Source: Apostichopus japonicus (taxonomy: Eukaryota > Echinodermata > Holothuroidea > Aspidochirotida > Stichopodidae). From it: a DNA stretch of 64,000 nt. The stretch spans positions 9,084,001 to 9,148,000 of the forward strand of contig NC_092575.1 in the NCBI RefSeq assembly GCF_037975245.1, read 5' to 3'. The stretch's first letter is position 1. Each line of letters opens with the position of its first letter. The notes beneath the pieces were generated by a model. It saw only the letters and a program-made list of their open reading frames with translations, did no database searches and was not told the DNA's origin. Below are positions 46,292 to 58,160 of the stretch, piece by piece. The translations under genes were made by a program, and so were the position numbers.

Positions 46292-49200
46292 GTATGCATG
46301 CATGCAATTCCATGTTAGACTTAAAGGAGGATAATGCGTTTGTGGTATAGAAAATTGTCATACCCACAAACACTCAATTCAATCTACACAATGATAGACT
46401 ATTCAAAATAATATTGCTGGGTATCTTTACTTGCCAGAAATGAGGTTCACACAAAGAAAACTGAACAGTTTTGTAACTCACTAAAAATTTGTTCAACCCA
46501 ACCTTTCCAAAATTCAAACAATGCAGCTTTCATAAATCATGTATTGTGTGACATTTTAGTGAAACAACACTATTTTCACAGTTAGTTGTGAAGACTGAGT
46601 AGCCTACAATATGGTAGGAGAGATATTTTTTTCACTCTCCTGTGTGATGAAATGTAAACGCATTATTCACCTTTAAGTTCAGGAGTCAGGGGGTTTGGAG
46701 ATTGTCTATTTTGCATTAGTAGTAGTTCCATGCAGAGCGCAGAAGGAGCTGGTTCACATTTGTATGCATCTGAAAATATTCAGAAAACCTTGGAAGATAA
46801 ACAGCATAACTGGTCTAACAGTAATAATTTTTTATATCAAAATTACTGTTACAACAACCACTGTAATCATTTACCTTGCCTGCTAGCTCTGTCAGCCTTC
46901 TAAATATAGTCTCTACTTTATGTATCAGTATGCCCATCTGTCCTGTCTACACTTTGATTTAATCTGTATTATACCTCATGATTAATAATACGAAAACAGT
47001 CAGCTTATAGGAATCCTTTAAATGATTTTGAGGGATAGAGTTCTAACTAGTTAATAGTATGTCAGAGATCATGAAAGGATGGTCATTGAAACCGCAAAGC
47101 ATCACTGTAAAGTGAAGATGGAGGGAGCTGGGGGAGGGGGGGTGTGGGTGAATTAGTTTGAGTAAGGCACATGCAACTAGAATAGTTTTGGATGATACTT
47201 TGAGTCAATCAAGTCCTAACCAATTAACAAAATTGCTTTGCCCTCAAAGGCTTCTTCCTAATCAAGGGAAGCAAAGGCATATAAGGATGGCAGGATCTGG
47301 ACTCCACCACAATTCCCAAATTGTATGGATGACTCAAAAATGTTGGGAAATCTTGAATATTTTCAGTAGGTTCTTGAAGGAAGTTATTTGGAAATTAAAG
47401 TTATTAAGGTTATACTTGGCTGATACTGTGCATCAATCTATTACGGCCCTCAAGCCATTTCATACATTACTGATACGTCATGCCTTGGAATTTTTGTGAC
47501 ATTTTATTATACATGCTTTACTATATCTATGCAGTTACTGCATGAGGCAGCCCTTAATTGTAAGTTTTTATATTGAAAATACCAAAGTATATTGTTTTTT
47601 TGAACACCACATCACTTATAAGTGAATTTGGATCAGTCTGAGGTAAATATTGGAGAACTGGCACTCAAATGATTTATCCCCCTTGACTCTGCCAGCAGGT
47701 TGCCCTACCACAGGCCTATGGATCCCACATGACTTACAGGTTTGCACAATACAGCAATCTGGTTTAAAGCTTGCCACCATCCATCACTGGCAATGCACCA
47801 ATATGAAATTTGGTCAAGTCCCCTCTCCCCTCCTGCTTGTTATTTCAATACATTTACATGCAAAATGCATGGTTCATGTAATTCTGATCATCTTGTTGTG
47901 TGTGCAAAATTTGGGCAAGATTTTTCAAGAATATGTTCTCCCCCAAAATTAAATTATCACATACAGTATGTATAAAGATAAGTGAACAATTTATGATGCC
48001 TGTGGGAGAGCAGTTTGGTATGATTTTTGAACCTAATTTTAGCTTGTAGTCTGCTTTTGTTTCCCGGCCAACTTATTATCACCCCACTGTGGTATGTTGC
48101 ACCAGTTGGCCGGTTCATTTCATTTGATGTGATCCCTGAAAGCTGCACATGTTGACTTTGCATTTTTTGTCAGTCAGCAGTCAGAGGCTCACTATTTTAT
48201 CTGGTAGAGGCACAAAATAATTTATTAAGAATATTGCTTTACAGTAGATTTAACAGAAATTTAAATTTGGGCAGCAGCTATTGCAATTAAGCTTCCTATA
48301 TGAGGTGGAGGGATTCTGCATTTTGTGGCTGTATGTTTGATAGAGAATTAACCATGGAATGTTAAAATAAAAGCCATTTTCAACATGACATGAGTGACTT
48401 TTTGGTAAAAATAATCATTTTTGTGGTCTTGTATATATTGGTTTGGTATAAAACTGCATTTTCATGCAAAATTGGCCAGTCATCATGCTAAAACAGGATT
48501 AGTTTAAGTTATTAGTAAAGGTATAGGCCTTGCACTGTAGATATGCATTTTTCATGGAATGAAAAAAGGACTGACTTTTAGTAAGAATATACCCCTCAAA
48601 TGTTCAATACTGACTCTTTACTTGTGGTCTTTGTTAAATCATTTTAATGAAGATTAAACTTACTTGTTCCACACTCCTGAATTAAATTATATGTGGGGGG
48701 GGGGGGCTGTGTGGTCGTTACAGAATATGGGTTGGGATGGGTTTCTGCTTGTGGTTTGGAGTTGGCTTTTTGGGGCTGGTTTGTAGAGCTTTATTTAAAT
48801 TTTTATTTGTCATATGTCATAGCTGAATGAGGCATGATGCAGTTCTTCTCGAACATGAATACTGCTAATTCAATCAAGGCTAAAATTATTACCCTCTGGA
48901 AGTAAACAATTGAGGATCAGTGTATAAGCAAACATGGTAGATGTCAAAATATTTTCCCATTAAACCTGAAATGACTCTTTACCTTGAAAGTCTCCCAACA
49001 GAACAGAACTTAAACTGTGATTGGAATTGCAATGTAGTTTGCGACTGATTTTGTTGGGCCGGTGAGGCGGGGGGGGGGGGGGGGGTGCAGCTAGGAAATG
49101 TCTCTCTGTCAAATCCTTCAGGCTGATTTTATAAAGACAAATAAATTAAGACAAATCCAAAAATAACATCTGAAATGTTCCGTTTCCAGTTTAGGTGCCT

Positions 49201-49751
49201 TTATCGATCGCTTTTAGACGAGCAGTCAAATCCAGTATATCCAATCCCTTATATGTTATATGCATGGGCAACAGAATCTTTAGATGACTCATCTCACGGC
49301 AGAAGGTCCCAGCTAGCCTTAGTGAAACATTTATTCATAACCACTGACAACAGAGAGTGCTGGTAATCGTTACAATTACAAGTTATTGGGCTAATAATGC
49401 CTCTTTACACCCCTCCCCTATCAATCACTCATACCAAAACCATTGGGAATTTGCATCATGTCCACTTTGCTTTTCATTGTGTACTTTCCAGACCCAGACA
49501 TTCTTCATTGCGTCAAGGGAATTACGAGCCTCAAAAATCTGCTCTTCTACTGGATACTCGCTTCACCATACAACTGCAACCACAAACAATTTTTTTTACT
49601 AATTAAATAAAGTACTTACCAACCATATCGTCACACCATTCAAAATACGAACTTTATTACACATCATGTACAAGTAGTAGCCCACATAACGTTTAGTTGT
49701 TCGCCATTGCTTTTCGTGGCTCAGAAACAAGTAATCTGAATATTTATGTAG
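46292..49751. other. Long stretch without supported genes
   Basis: A 113-codon plus-strand frame at 47158-47499 has no recognisable motif; it could be a further MULE fragment but I cannot support that. G-runs occur at about 48697 and 49068. No TIR pair enclosing the MULE was found. Confidence 0.45.
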
Positions 49752-50133
49752 GAGGGCGTTGTGGTCAAGTGGTTAAGGCAGTGGACTTGTGATCTAAGGA
49801 TTACAGGTTCGAGCCCTGGCCAGATCATTGCGTTGTGTCCTTTGGCAAGGCGCTTTATCTCCATTGCCTCTCTTCACCCAGGTGTATAAATGGGGACCTG
49901 CGAGGTAACTTGTAAATATAGTTGCGTGCGCCGGTTTGTGGCTGCACCCTATGGGAAGTCCCCTGGGGGACACGTGGTTGTGGTGCACTGTGGTGCCCCA
50001 GGAGAGATTGATTGAATTGTGCACACTTTGGTGTGTGGGTGTGACAAGTTACCAATGACCAGGGGTTAAGTTGTAAAGTCATGTGAGGAGGCATTAGCCT
50101 CATACAAGACTGTAAACCTTCAACTTTAACTTT
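49752..50133 (+). repeat. tRNA-derived SINE, full-length-looking
   Basis: The head is tRNA-like with A box tggtcaagtgg (49762-49772) and B box ggttcgagccc (49806-49816), separated as in RNA polymerase III genes. A conserved-looking body follows with tgtcctttggcaaggcgc and tttatctccattgcctc, then a GT-rich middle and a tail aactttaactttatt. The same head and body occur on the minus strand at 56950-57116. Frames across it are chance. Confidence 0.85.
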
Positions 50134-51621
50134 ATTAAATGTATGAATAATTCATGACTTTCACTGGCTGTACTACGAAAATAAATATCGCTACCCGGCA
50201 GGCAAATATGTTGCTGTCTGGAATATTGGGTATTAGGTCCATTCGACTGAAACGACCAGTTTGGTTATCACATGTGTTGTCAGGATTATCATCATGAACA
50301 GCCATACGGTTCTGGATATTTCTGAACTTAAATTTAAACAGGGTAGCCATATGAACATTCACAAGTCAATCACATGCTCTGAGATCATTTCTCATGTTTT
50401 TGCTTTGTCATGACCCCTGCTTCAAGGTGTCCTGGGTATTACAGGGTATTACACAAAGTCATTGCCCACAAAACCATGAGTATGAAGTATTGAATTCAAT
50501 AGATTTTAATTATTTCTAGAAGTTTATGCTCTTACTCATATGCTATGATGGATGGCTTGTTGTCAATTAGAAAAGAAAAAATTAAAACCATTACATAAAC
50601 ACGGTCATTTCACATACTGAGAGATGCCTCTTACTTACTGTGTTGGTCAGGAGAGGAAATCCATGGATATGTTACCTTCATGTGTAAAGTTAAGTCTCTA
50701 TTTTTGCATTTCATCTTTGTTTTGTGATTTCCTTGTAATCCTATCAAGAACATTGTTTCCCAGAAGACAAACTATGTTTATGCTTCTAATTGGCGCACCT
50801 CTCAGTTTTAGTCACATACGACCCCCCCCCCCTTCACCCTAAAGCACTACAAAATGCTGATTGATAGGTGGTGGTTCCCAGTGTAAGCTACTATCGAATA
50901 ACAATACTTGTCCATAATTTTGGGGGGTAGTTTGGCACAGAGGTTAGTCAAACTTTTGGCTTTAAAGGTAGTCAGTACAGGCTCCAAATTATAGCATGCT
51001 ATAATTGCTAGAAGTTTTCAAAGGTACTTTCATGGAGGTCTTTACTCTCCAAATTGTTCTCAGAAATTGTTAACGAACAAACAAGATGACTGAATGTCCC
51101 AATTTAGAAATTTCCTTGTAGGTTGTAATAAAAACAGTTTAAGAATTTTGACCAAAGGTGACCATATTTGAATATCTAGCATATTTGGGACCAATACAGC
51201 ATACCTTTAAGAGGAACCACACCTGGAATTAGTGATTTACTTGAAAGCCTTTCAATGCATGTCAAATTTTTATACCGGGCCTCTGCATTGCACAGAACAT
51301 TTTACTTATTTTCCCTTTCAAGAATATAAAGAAATTTCAAGAGGCCTTTACATAGCCACAGGAACAGTGATACCATTTTATATGCTTATTATGCTGTCCC
51401 CAATTCCCACCCCACTCCCTTATCACATATTGTCATTTTCTGATAAATTATCAAGTGATAATTGCTATTGCAGTTGAAGTCTCCTTTTTACTGGACACTG
51501 CCTTGTTATACCATTCTATGTGAAATCATACTCACCTTCTACGTAGTATGACAGACTCACTCACTATACACAACATAAACTATACAGTATGTGGATATGA
51601 ATCCAATTATTCATAAAGTAC
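50134..51621. other. Sequence without recognised features
   Basis: No coding similarity or clear repeat; a C-run at 50821-50831. Confidence 0.45.
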
Positions 51622-51713
51622 CTGCACTTTTGAGGTAATGTTCCTCCACAGGCTTATGTGTGCTGTGTCTACCATTGTTTCAATTTCAAACACTTCTGGG
51701 GTGGTATACTGCC
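51622..51713 (-). CDS. UXS1: Candidate upstream UXS1 exon (stem)
   Basis: On the minus strand a 92-base open segment is bounded by acceptor tccattttag and donor gtactt. It encodes QYTTPEVFEIETMVDTAHIS then LWRNITSKVQ and ends in phase 0, which fits the phase-0 start (VVKPLQKRIEELEK) of the exon at 19673-19716. Joined residues TSKVQ-VVKPLQ fit the charged stem of UXS1, and NIT is an N-glycosylation site suited to a lumenal stem. Sequence conservation in the stem is low, so the call rests on splice signals and phase. The implied intron is about 32 kb. The membrane-anchor exon was not found. Confidence 0.45.
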
Positions 51714-52866
51714 CTAAAATGGACAAAAATTAGATAATATACATAATTCAGTGACTAATGCATGTCCTTAATGGAAAACTGGGGAACACAGAATAGCAAA
51801 TAATAAGTGGGAGAAATTATGGAGAACATTATACAAGATGCACATTGTTCATGATAACTTTATCTGGGGTGGTGAGCTTGCAAAATTAAGCACAAAGGGA
51901 TTCCAAGTGAAAATAGGGGTTTATTCAAGTCATCTAATGGTGCTAATGAACACTTTGGCTTTACTGTACAAGAGGTGCTCAAAATCATCCATTGTTAGCT
52001 CTGCCATGCCCAGCCAACGTGCTGTAATATTTGCATAGTTCACCAATACAGTATGCAAAATTTTGTAGTTTCTGATGAGAGACATATGCCTATGTGTGTA
52101 AAAAAAATGTCTTTTCTGTTTAAACTTATGGGCCTACAGAGCAGGTCCACTTACTACAGACATTTCAATACACATGGCTTATGGTGGATAACCAGTTTGC
52201 TTTATATATTAGTCATCTGTTCCAGTAGTTCAAAAGTATGAGATGGAGCCTTCCAAACTTGTTTCCTTTTCACATTTTTTGTTGTTTAATCTGAAATTAG
52301 TTGCTGAGCTAACAACTCATTTGGAGTCTTTCATTGGAACACAAGTGGATGGGCTATAATGAAGTCATGATTACTTTAAGATTACCCCTACCATTAACAT
52401 TGCTGTGTAGAGTGATGGACACTAAAAAGCAAGATTATCACAGAGAAAATTCCTATGTAGACAATGTGAGAAAGTTCAACGAGAGCTTTGCCACTGAAAG
52501 CTCCTGTAATGCCTCATTATGGTGCCTTCTTGAACTTCTTGGAAACTGTTTGGCTGTATGATATCTGTTGATGGAATTGAACCACCTGCTGAACGAATTC
52601 TGCATCACCAGAACAGATTATATAATCAATAACAAATTTCCAAAAAGAAAGAAAATCAATTTGGTCAGTTACTAAACACTTGCAATTTTAAAACTGAAGT
52701 CCAATTTTGGAGTTGAATGTTGGAAGATCCACACGAATCTTCAACAGGTCCCGCATCATGGGGTTTTTTTTCCAGCTAATAAGGTCCAGGTGCCTTACGA
52801 GCTGTAAACGTTAACATTAAGTGTTAGGCCTTTGCCTAATTTAGTACTCATGTACTATGCTTTCTC
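51714..52866. other. Sequence without recognised features
   Basis: If the exon at 51622-51713 is real, this is intron upstream of it. No recognisable N-terminal UXS1 exon or other gene. Confidence 0.4.
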
Positions 52867-53743
52867 GTCACTTTGCCCAACAACCATTTCGCCCAACTGC
52901 CATTTCGCCCAACCAGCATGGTCATTTCGCCCAACCAGCATGGTCATTTCGACCAACCAGCATGGTCATTTCGCCCAACCTTGTTGGTCATTTCGACCAA
53001 CCATTTTTTTACTCATATTCAGTCAGAATAATATCACTTTTTCTATTTCACTAACTGTTCAATTTGATTAATTTTGGGTTATATTACTTTGTGGTAGGTA
53101 AATAAAGTGATGTCTGTTCGTATACATAGTGTTAATCTAATGTTATACAAACAAAGAGGAATCGGTCTCCATTAAAACCTATCAAACCTTACCCCTTAAA
53201 CACTGATCCATCCTACCGACTGTAACCACGTCTTCAAGTTTCCTTAGACGGTGTGAAGACTCACGCCTAAAGAATTGTCTAATGCCGGTAATCTGACCTA
53301 GTTTCAAAGAGGTGTAACAGAAGTGTTAGACAGCTTGCTACCGTCGGTAATTAGACACTAGTGTACAGTCAGTAACTACAGCTGAGGTCAATACCCACAG
53401 TACAGTGTACGAACGACACAGCGATGGACATCTCAGGTCCAGCTAAAGGCATCATGTTTCATTACTGTTTGCATTTTGTAGCGGCACGAACAAAACGTCA
53501 CTTGCAAGCAATGGAAAGTTGACTTTTCAGATGGCCGCGCGCGGTTCGTGTTCCGAAACGTTAACAATGCTCGAACGTTTCCTTATTAAATTGACCAAAC
53601 CCATAGAAGTATCCCAGTCCGTTATATTGAAGTATAATATTTAATCAATGTTGGTCGAATAACCAGCAAGGTTGGTCGAAATGACCAAATGGTAAGGTTG
53701 GTGGAAATGGCAGTTGGACGAAATGGTTGTTGGGCGAAGTGAC
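52867..53743. mobile_element. Foldback element with minisatellite termini
   Basis: Both ends are inverted copies over about 140 bases: gtcactttgcccaacaacc on the left and ggttgttgggcgaagtgac on the right. Each arm is made of short tandem units around atttcgcccaaccagcatgg, with alternating cgccc/cgacc. The central 640 bases are unique and contain no gene. Flanks show no convincing duplication. Structure is that of a foldback-type DNA transposon or a Mutator-like MITE. Confidence 0.78.
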
Positions 53744-53804
53744 CAGCTTCTGCTATTACTAACGTAATTTCTTGTACACCACTGAATCCGGGGTCGGAAT
53801 AAGT

Positions 53805-54000
53805 TTACACAAGGGCGCAGACATGTTGTTTATCCAGGAAATACCTGTGATTGGCTGAAACCCTAAATCTTTTCTGAGATCTATTTTGATTGGTGCTAAC
53901 ATTCTGTGACAACTTCGTGTGGATCGCTGCCAAGCACACCTGCTTGAAGTAAGCAGACATTACGAGTGGACAATTAGAGCAGACAATAAGGTAGCATACA
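53805..54000. repeat. Dispersed repeat related to 37835-37935
   Basis: Shares gattggctgaaaccc, gatctattttgattggtg and ggatcgctgccaagcac-type strings with the other copy, in partly inverted order. Confidence 0.5.
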
Positions 54001-54101
54001 CCCATTAAAAGCCCCATTGACTTACACAATAAATCACAAAAGTAGTGTGGTCTCTAAGTCTAGATAAAAGTTTCACTAGCTAAAGGCTACCCATTGACAA
54101 G

Positions 54102-54722
54102 TTGGCCTTTCATGGTACTATCAATTTTCCGTATCATCACCATGTAGATTTTTGCTATTCGAGCCGGAAGTTTTCGTCACTTGTAAACACACCTCTTCAC
54201 TCAGTGGTAAACAATTTTCCTACGCTGCTCCTGGGAGGCCTAAAGGGGTCTAAAATTAGCTCAATTGACCCAATTTTCTCACCACATGTATTTCCATTCT
54301 TGCTCTTCAACATGCAAGCAACAATATACAAGATCATGATTGAACAGGTCAAAAAAAATGTTCTCCTGCTGCTACTTAGACCTGTTGTTCAAGGTAATCT
54401 CAACCGTTTGGAGCATGATATTTTTGCTGACTTAACAAATGGAGGGTGTGTTCGAGACCTGCCGACGGCCCAGCCTAACAAGCCTAGGCCTATAGGCCGC
54501 AGAAATCGTAAGCGAGGTAAGAGAGGGGGTCTTCTAGTAAATCACCACGCCACTGGAACAGAGCACCGGTACCTGGTATGATCTTGGCGAACGTCTGGAG
54601 CTTGCATAATAAAGCTGATGAACTTTTCTGCCGCATTCAAACGATGAGAGACTACATGAACTGTAACGTCTTGTGTTTCACGGAAACATGGTTGACTCCC
54701 ACCCACCCAGACACTATTGTAT
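54102..54722 (+). pseudogene. LINE ORF2 5' part (split LINE, left piece)
   Basis: The first frame carries a basic segment (RPIGRRNRKRGKRGGLLV). A shifted frame then starts the endonuclease: ILANVWSLHNKADELFCRIQ, then VLCFTETWLTPTHPDTIV. NV.SL.NK.DEL and F.ETWL are the opening endonuclease motifs of Jockey/CR1-superfamily LINEs, with the ETWL Glu part of the active site. The frame stops at the insertion of the L2-type LINE and is continued at 61596 by PLGFSIYRNDRD, the next expected endonuclease segment. Confidence 0.8.
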
Positions 54723-55027
54723 AAATAATAATATAAACAAATACCATATATTAAAGTGCTGTTATCATGAAATAAAACATGCTCAAGAGCACTGTACAAA
54801 AGAACCAAAACCTGGAATATAAAATTACCAAACAAAGAAAACCTAAAAGTAATAACAACAGCAATAAAAGTAAAACATGCTCAAGAGCACTGTGCAAAAG
54901 AACCCAAACCAGGAATATAAAAATACCAAACTTAAGAAAACCTAAAAGTAATAACAACAGCAGTAAAAGTAAAACCTGATATAAGACAGGGTAATAAACC
55001 ACAATAAAGAAAATAAAAAAATGTAAA
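54723..55027 (-). repeat. 3' UTR of the inserted L2-type LINE, with a 98-base tandem duplication
   Basis: Minus-strand sense: two ~98-base units (54775-54872 and 54873-54972), each with acagtgctcttgagcatg or cagtgctcttgagcatgtt, then a short tail ending in ttattattat-type sequence at the very edge. A gc(g)cttgagca-like motif and a TTATTAT tail are typical of L2/CR1 3' ends. It lies between the DIRS-like element and the split LINE, so it is the displaced 3' end of the LINE at 59042-61595. Confidence 0.75.
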
Positions 55028-55050
55028 TACTCCAAAACTTACTGGTTTGG

Positions 55051-55190
55051 ATATTTACGAGTGACGAGCTTACCTGTCTCCCCCCAACCTATGCATCCTC
55101 ATTCTACCGCGCCTAGAATGTCCTGGTAACCTTTTAACACTGTGCACCCTCTGTGACCCGGCTTCACGGGTCACCAACCTTTCTTCTCAT
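55051..55190 (+). repeat. DIRS inverted terminal repeat (left on plus strand)
   Basis: Inverted copy of 58903-59041 with few differences: gcttacctgtctcccccc, ccttttaacactgtgcacc and ctgtgacccggcttcacggg are shared. Outside it, 55028-55050 is a ~23-base extension present only at this end and in the internal complementary region. An end extension of this sort is a known asymmetry of DIRS-1. Confidence 0.9.
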
Positions 55191-55825
55191 GAGACCAAAG
55201 CCCCTCCAAAGTGGTCTCTGCCTTGGAGTCGAGTAGTAGTCCTTCCCGACAAATGGGAGGGCTACCCCCTCGACTCCTAGCCTAACATCGAATTTCTGAC
55301 GCTTCCAACAGGAGGGGTAGTACTCCCCTTCCTGTGGGGAGGGGGGCTACCCTCTACGACCCCGTCCACGCCTGTACCCCTTAGCTCTAAAAAAGGTAGC
55401 AGAAGGTACTCTACAAGTTAGGCCCAAGGCCCTGAACACCGTAGTGTTTAATGGAGAAAGACAAAAGAAAAAAGAGTATCAACATTATAAAGGAAATATA
55501 TATATAACGCTTCTCCATATATATATAAAACACTTTAAGACACTCTTCCCTAAGTCACTCATAGTGGCCCTAAGTTACTACGAGATACTACAAGTTACTA
55601 CCGATTACAACAAGTTACTACCGGTTACTACCGGTCAAGATAAAACTATCTTTGCAACAAACTCGCTGGTAACAATAGGTGATGGTACAGTAGAGTACAG
55701 TACAGTAGTGGAACCTCCTTTCCTCAGGTCTCTTGGCCTGTGCTAGAAGGTGTTTTGTTAAGTCAATGCGACCGCTCCTCCGTCCGGCTGTGTTCCACCC
55801 CCCTCGGGGGAGGGAGGCGGGCATG

Positions 55826-55920
55826 GAGACAGGTAAGCTCGTCACTCGTAAATATCCAAACCAGTAAGTTTTGGAGTATTTACTTCGTTCCTCGCTTACC
55901 TGTCTCCCCCAACCTATGCA
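55826..55920. repeat. DIRS internal complementary region
   Basis: The first 53 bases (55826-55878) are the exact reverse complement of the outer left end 55028-55080. The next ~44 (55877-55920) are the reverse complement of the outer right end, about 58997-59041 (one extra C or G in a homopolymer). The two parts meet at a shared ta, so this region is complementary to the junction a circle of the element would have. Confidence 0.92.
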
Positions 55921-55989
55921 CCGAGTGGCACTGCCCGATGGTGGGAGGCCCGAGGGGTGGGATCTAGTACCCGCCGGATCTAGCATCAC

Positions 55990-56906
55990 CACGCTACAAA
56001 ATGCCGCCTCAGCCTGTAATGAGTCTGAAAGGTAACAGGCGACGAACGTCGTTGGTGTCCGCTAAGCTGCTGCCTTAAGGATGACCTCTATTGGGACTCC
56101 TGCAAAAAGAGCTGTCGAGGCAGCTTTTCCTCTAATGTCATGGGCTCTCGTTAAAGTTGTGCCAACTGCGAAGGGGCGAATAATCTCCGTCAGCCACCGA
56201 GAGAGGGTGTCCTTAGGCACCGTTGAAAAAGGTGCTCTGGGTAGTAGGAACAAGGACATGGTTGTTCCTCTCAGGGGTTGAGTCTTGTTTAAGTACCATT
56301 TGAGAGCCCTGACTGGGCCCCACAGTTTGTCCTCTGCGACTGAGGAAAGCGTCTTTATTTCAGGGATAAAGATGTCCCCCGGCAGGAAGAAAAGGACCTG
56401 GTTCTTGGGTATGAAGGACGGATCGGGGACCATTCTCCTGTGGTTCTCAAACCTAATATGGTTCTGCTTTGTAGGCAGAGCCTGGAGACAGCTCCTTCTT
56501 CTTGCTGACGCGAGGGTGATCAGGAAAAGGGTTTTCTTACTAAGGGCTGCCAGCGAGGCTGAAGCCAGTGGTTCGTATGGTGATTTAGTGAGAGCCTGCG
56601 GTGCTGCTGATGGACTCCACGAGGGGGCGAGCCGTCTGGTCCGAGGACGCCTGTTTGCCATCCCCCTGATGGGCTGGGTGATGTCCCCGTTGTTGCCCGG
56701 GGTGGACCCATCTGGAAAGCCGCGGTGGATAGCGGTAATTGCCAACCTGTAGTTCTTGATGGTTGACACTTGCTTTCCCTCCTTGAAGCGGGAGTGAGGA
56801 AGTCTACCACTTGTGCCAGAGAGGTCTCGGCTGGCAGTACCTGTCTGTTCTGGCACCATTCCCTGCCTAACAAAATAACCCTGATCAGCGATAACCTGTC
56901 AAACAT
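55990..56906 (-). pseudogene. DIRS-type tyrosine recombinase
   Basis: N-terminal part in one frame: WCQNRQVLPAETSLAQVVDF; the next frame carries STIKNYRLAITAIHRGFPDG. The main 265-codon frame has PYEPLASASLAALSKKTLFL, LASARRRSCLQAL (first catalytic Arg), LFFLPGDIFIPEIKTLSS, LWGPVRALKWYLNKT, DTLSRWLTEIIRPFAV and TRAHDIRGKAAS (His-x-x-Arg). It stops at 56062-56064 with TAG where DIRS proteins have Trp. Reading on past it gives RTPTTFVACYLSD, whose Tyr (56032-56034) fits the nucleophile. All four R-H-R-Y positions are therefore readable, but the stop and an upstream frame change make it a pseudogene. Confidence 0.88.
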
Positions 56907-56949
56907 AGAGACAGATCCCTCCTCATTGCGGTAGCCAAAAAGCCCTTGA

Positions 56950-57116
56950 CTGACAGTTTATCTTACAGGTCCCCCTTTATAGACCTGAATGGAAAGACGC
57001 AATGGAGATAAAATGCCTTGTCCAAAGACACAACGGGATGATCTGGCCAGGACTCAAAACTGCAAGTCTTAGATCACCAGTCCACTGCCTTCACCATTTG
57101 ACCACAGTGCTCTCGA
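56950..57116 (-). repeat. tRNA-derived SINE inside the DIRS-like element
   Basis: Minus-strand A box tggtcaaatgg (57094-57104) and B box gttttgagtcc (57050-57060), then the tgtctttggacaaggcat and tttatctccattgcgtc body, align with the SINE at 49752-50133. 3'-truncated. Confidence 0.8.
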
Positions 57117-57376
57117 AAAATGAGTACTGAATGGATAGTTTGCTTCAATCTTGGTCAATGCTACAACTGTTATACTGTATGTGACTCCTAAAACTATATA
57201 TGTATTTATGTATACATATGTATTTTAGATCATCCTGCAAGCAGGAACTTGTGAAGAAACCTCATTGACCTATCAAGGCCGCAAGTTGACCGAATTCAGT
57301 CTCTTACATTTGTATTTAATGTCCATGATAATGAATTGTCAACAACTCTGTGACTGGACGACATACATTAATCTTG

Positions 57377-57450
57377 GAGTGACTCCAACTCGGGACCTTA
57401 TGATTGAAAGGCACCGGCCTTAACCACTGAGCTACAGTAACTGGGCTATA
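57377..57450 (-). repeat. Second tRNA-like element, different from the SINE above
   Basis: Minus strand: gtagctcagtggttaag A-box region, gcctttcaatcataaggt anticodon-like arm, ggtcccgagttggagtc B-box-like region. The T arm and acceptor do not pair, so a SINE or tRNA pseudogene rather than a tRNA gene. Confidence 0.5.
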
Positions 57451-57821
57451 GATCTACTCATCAGAAACAAACTCCCAACAGGGACCGTGAAGTTGGTGAG
57501 AGGGTGGGTTTGTAGAAATTCCACCTCATAAATCCCTGGCTGCTTTAACCGAGCCCGGGGAGTTACTCATCACACACAAACGCGTTATTAAACGCTTCGT
57601 CTTTTGTTATGATAACGTTATTTGCGGTGTAAAAAATGTGTCACCGAAACGTTTTCAGCCTTTTTTCAGGCTAGTATATCCACACAAATTTCGTAAGGAC
57701 ATGAATATGACATTAATATAACATTAAAATCTCATAGAACGTTATGTCGACGTTTCAACAACACCACATTTGATGTTATAAAACGTATTAAATGTTATGC
57801 TAACGTACGTAAATTTTTCTC

Positions 57822-58160
57822 TTGGCCGGAGCCTGGCCCTTCTCTTTCTCTGTCCACACTCTCTTCCTCGGCCCCCTCTCCACCACCTCTCCTTCCTCTT
57901 CCTCTCCTATCTGTACTAGGTCTCCCACTACTAGGGAGCCGCTGGGGTTGGGGAGCAAGTCTAGCATGTCCTGTAGCTACATTCTAAGTCCTGCTAGCCA
58001 GGTATTGATATTTAGCCAAAGAATGGGGGTGAACTGGGAACACACCAGACACGGAACCCTCCTGGAAAAAGTACAGCACTTGGGACAAGGGCAAGTTCAT
58101 CCCTGGCCGGAACATGGAGCAATCAATGCATTTCAGCTGATTCCTACACATGACTGAATG
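57822..58160 (-). pseudogene. Possible Gag scrap of the DIRS-like element
   Basis: Minus-strand frame with one stop: a segment with SMFRPGMNLPLSQVLYFFQ, then a low-complexity RGRGRRGGGEGAEEE end. Position (first coding block after the terminal repeat) suits Gag, and basic/Gly-rich stretches are common there, but I recognise no specific motif. Confidence 0.3.

Noticed and set aside
47158-47499. 113-codon frame considered as the C-terminal part of the MULE transposase
   Set aside because: No recognisable motif and no splice-consistent link to the SWIM exon; left unassigned.
53400-53600. GC-rich stretch in the centre of the foldback element, considered as a first exon or CpG island
   Set aside because: No open frame with a recognisable product and it lies within the mobile element.
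56285-56752. 155-codon plus-strand frame
   Set aside because: It is the antisense of the DIRS recombinase, which explains its length; the recombinase motifs are all on the minus strand.
57377-57450. A functional tRNA gene
   Set aside because: A- and B-box-like elements are present but acceptor and T stems do not pair; 7584-7665 and 49752-49820 fail the same test.
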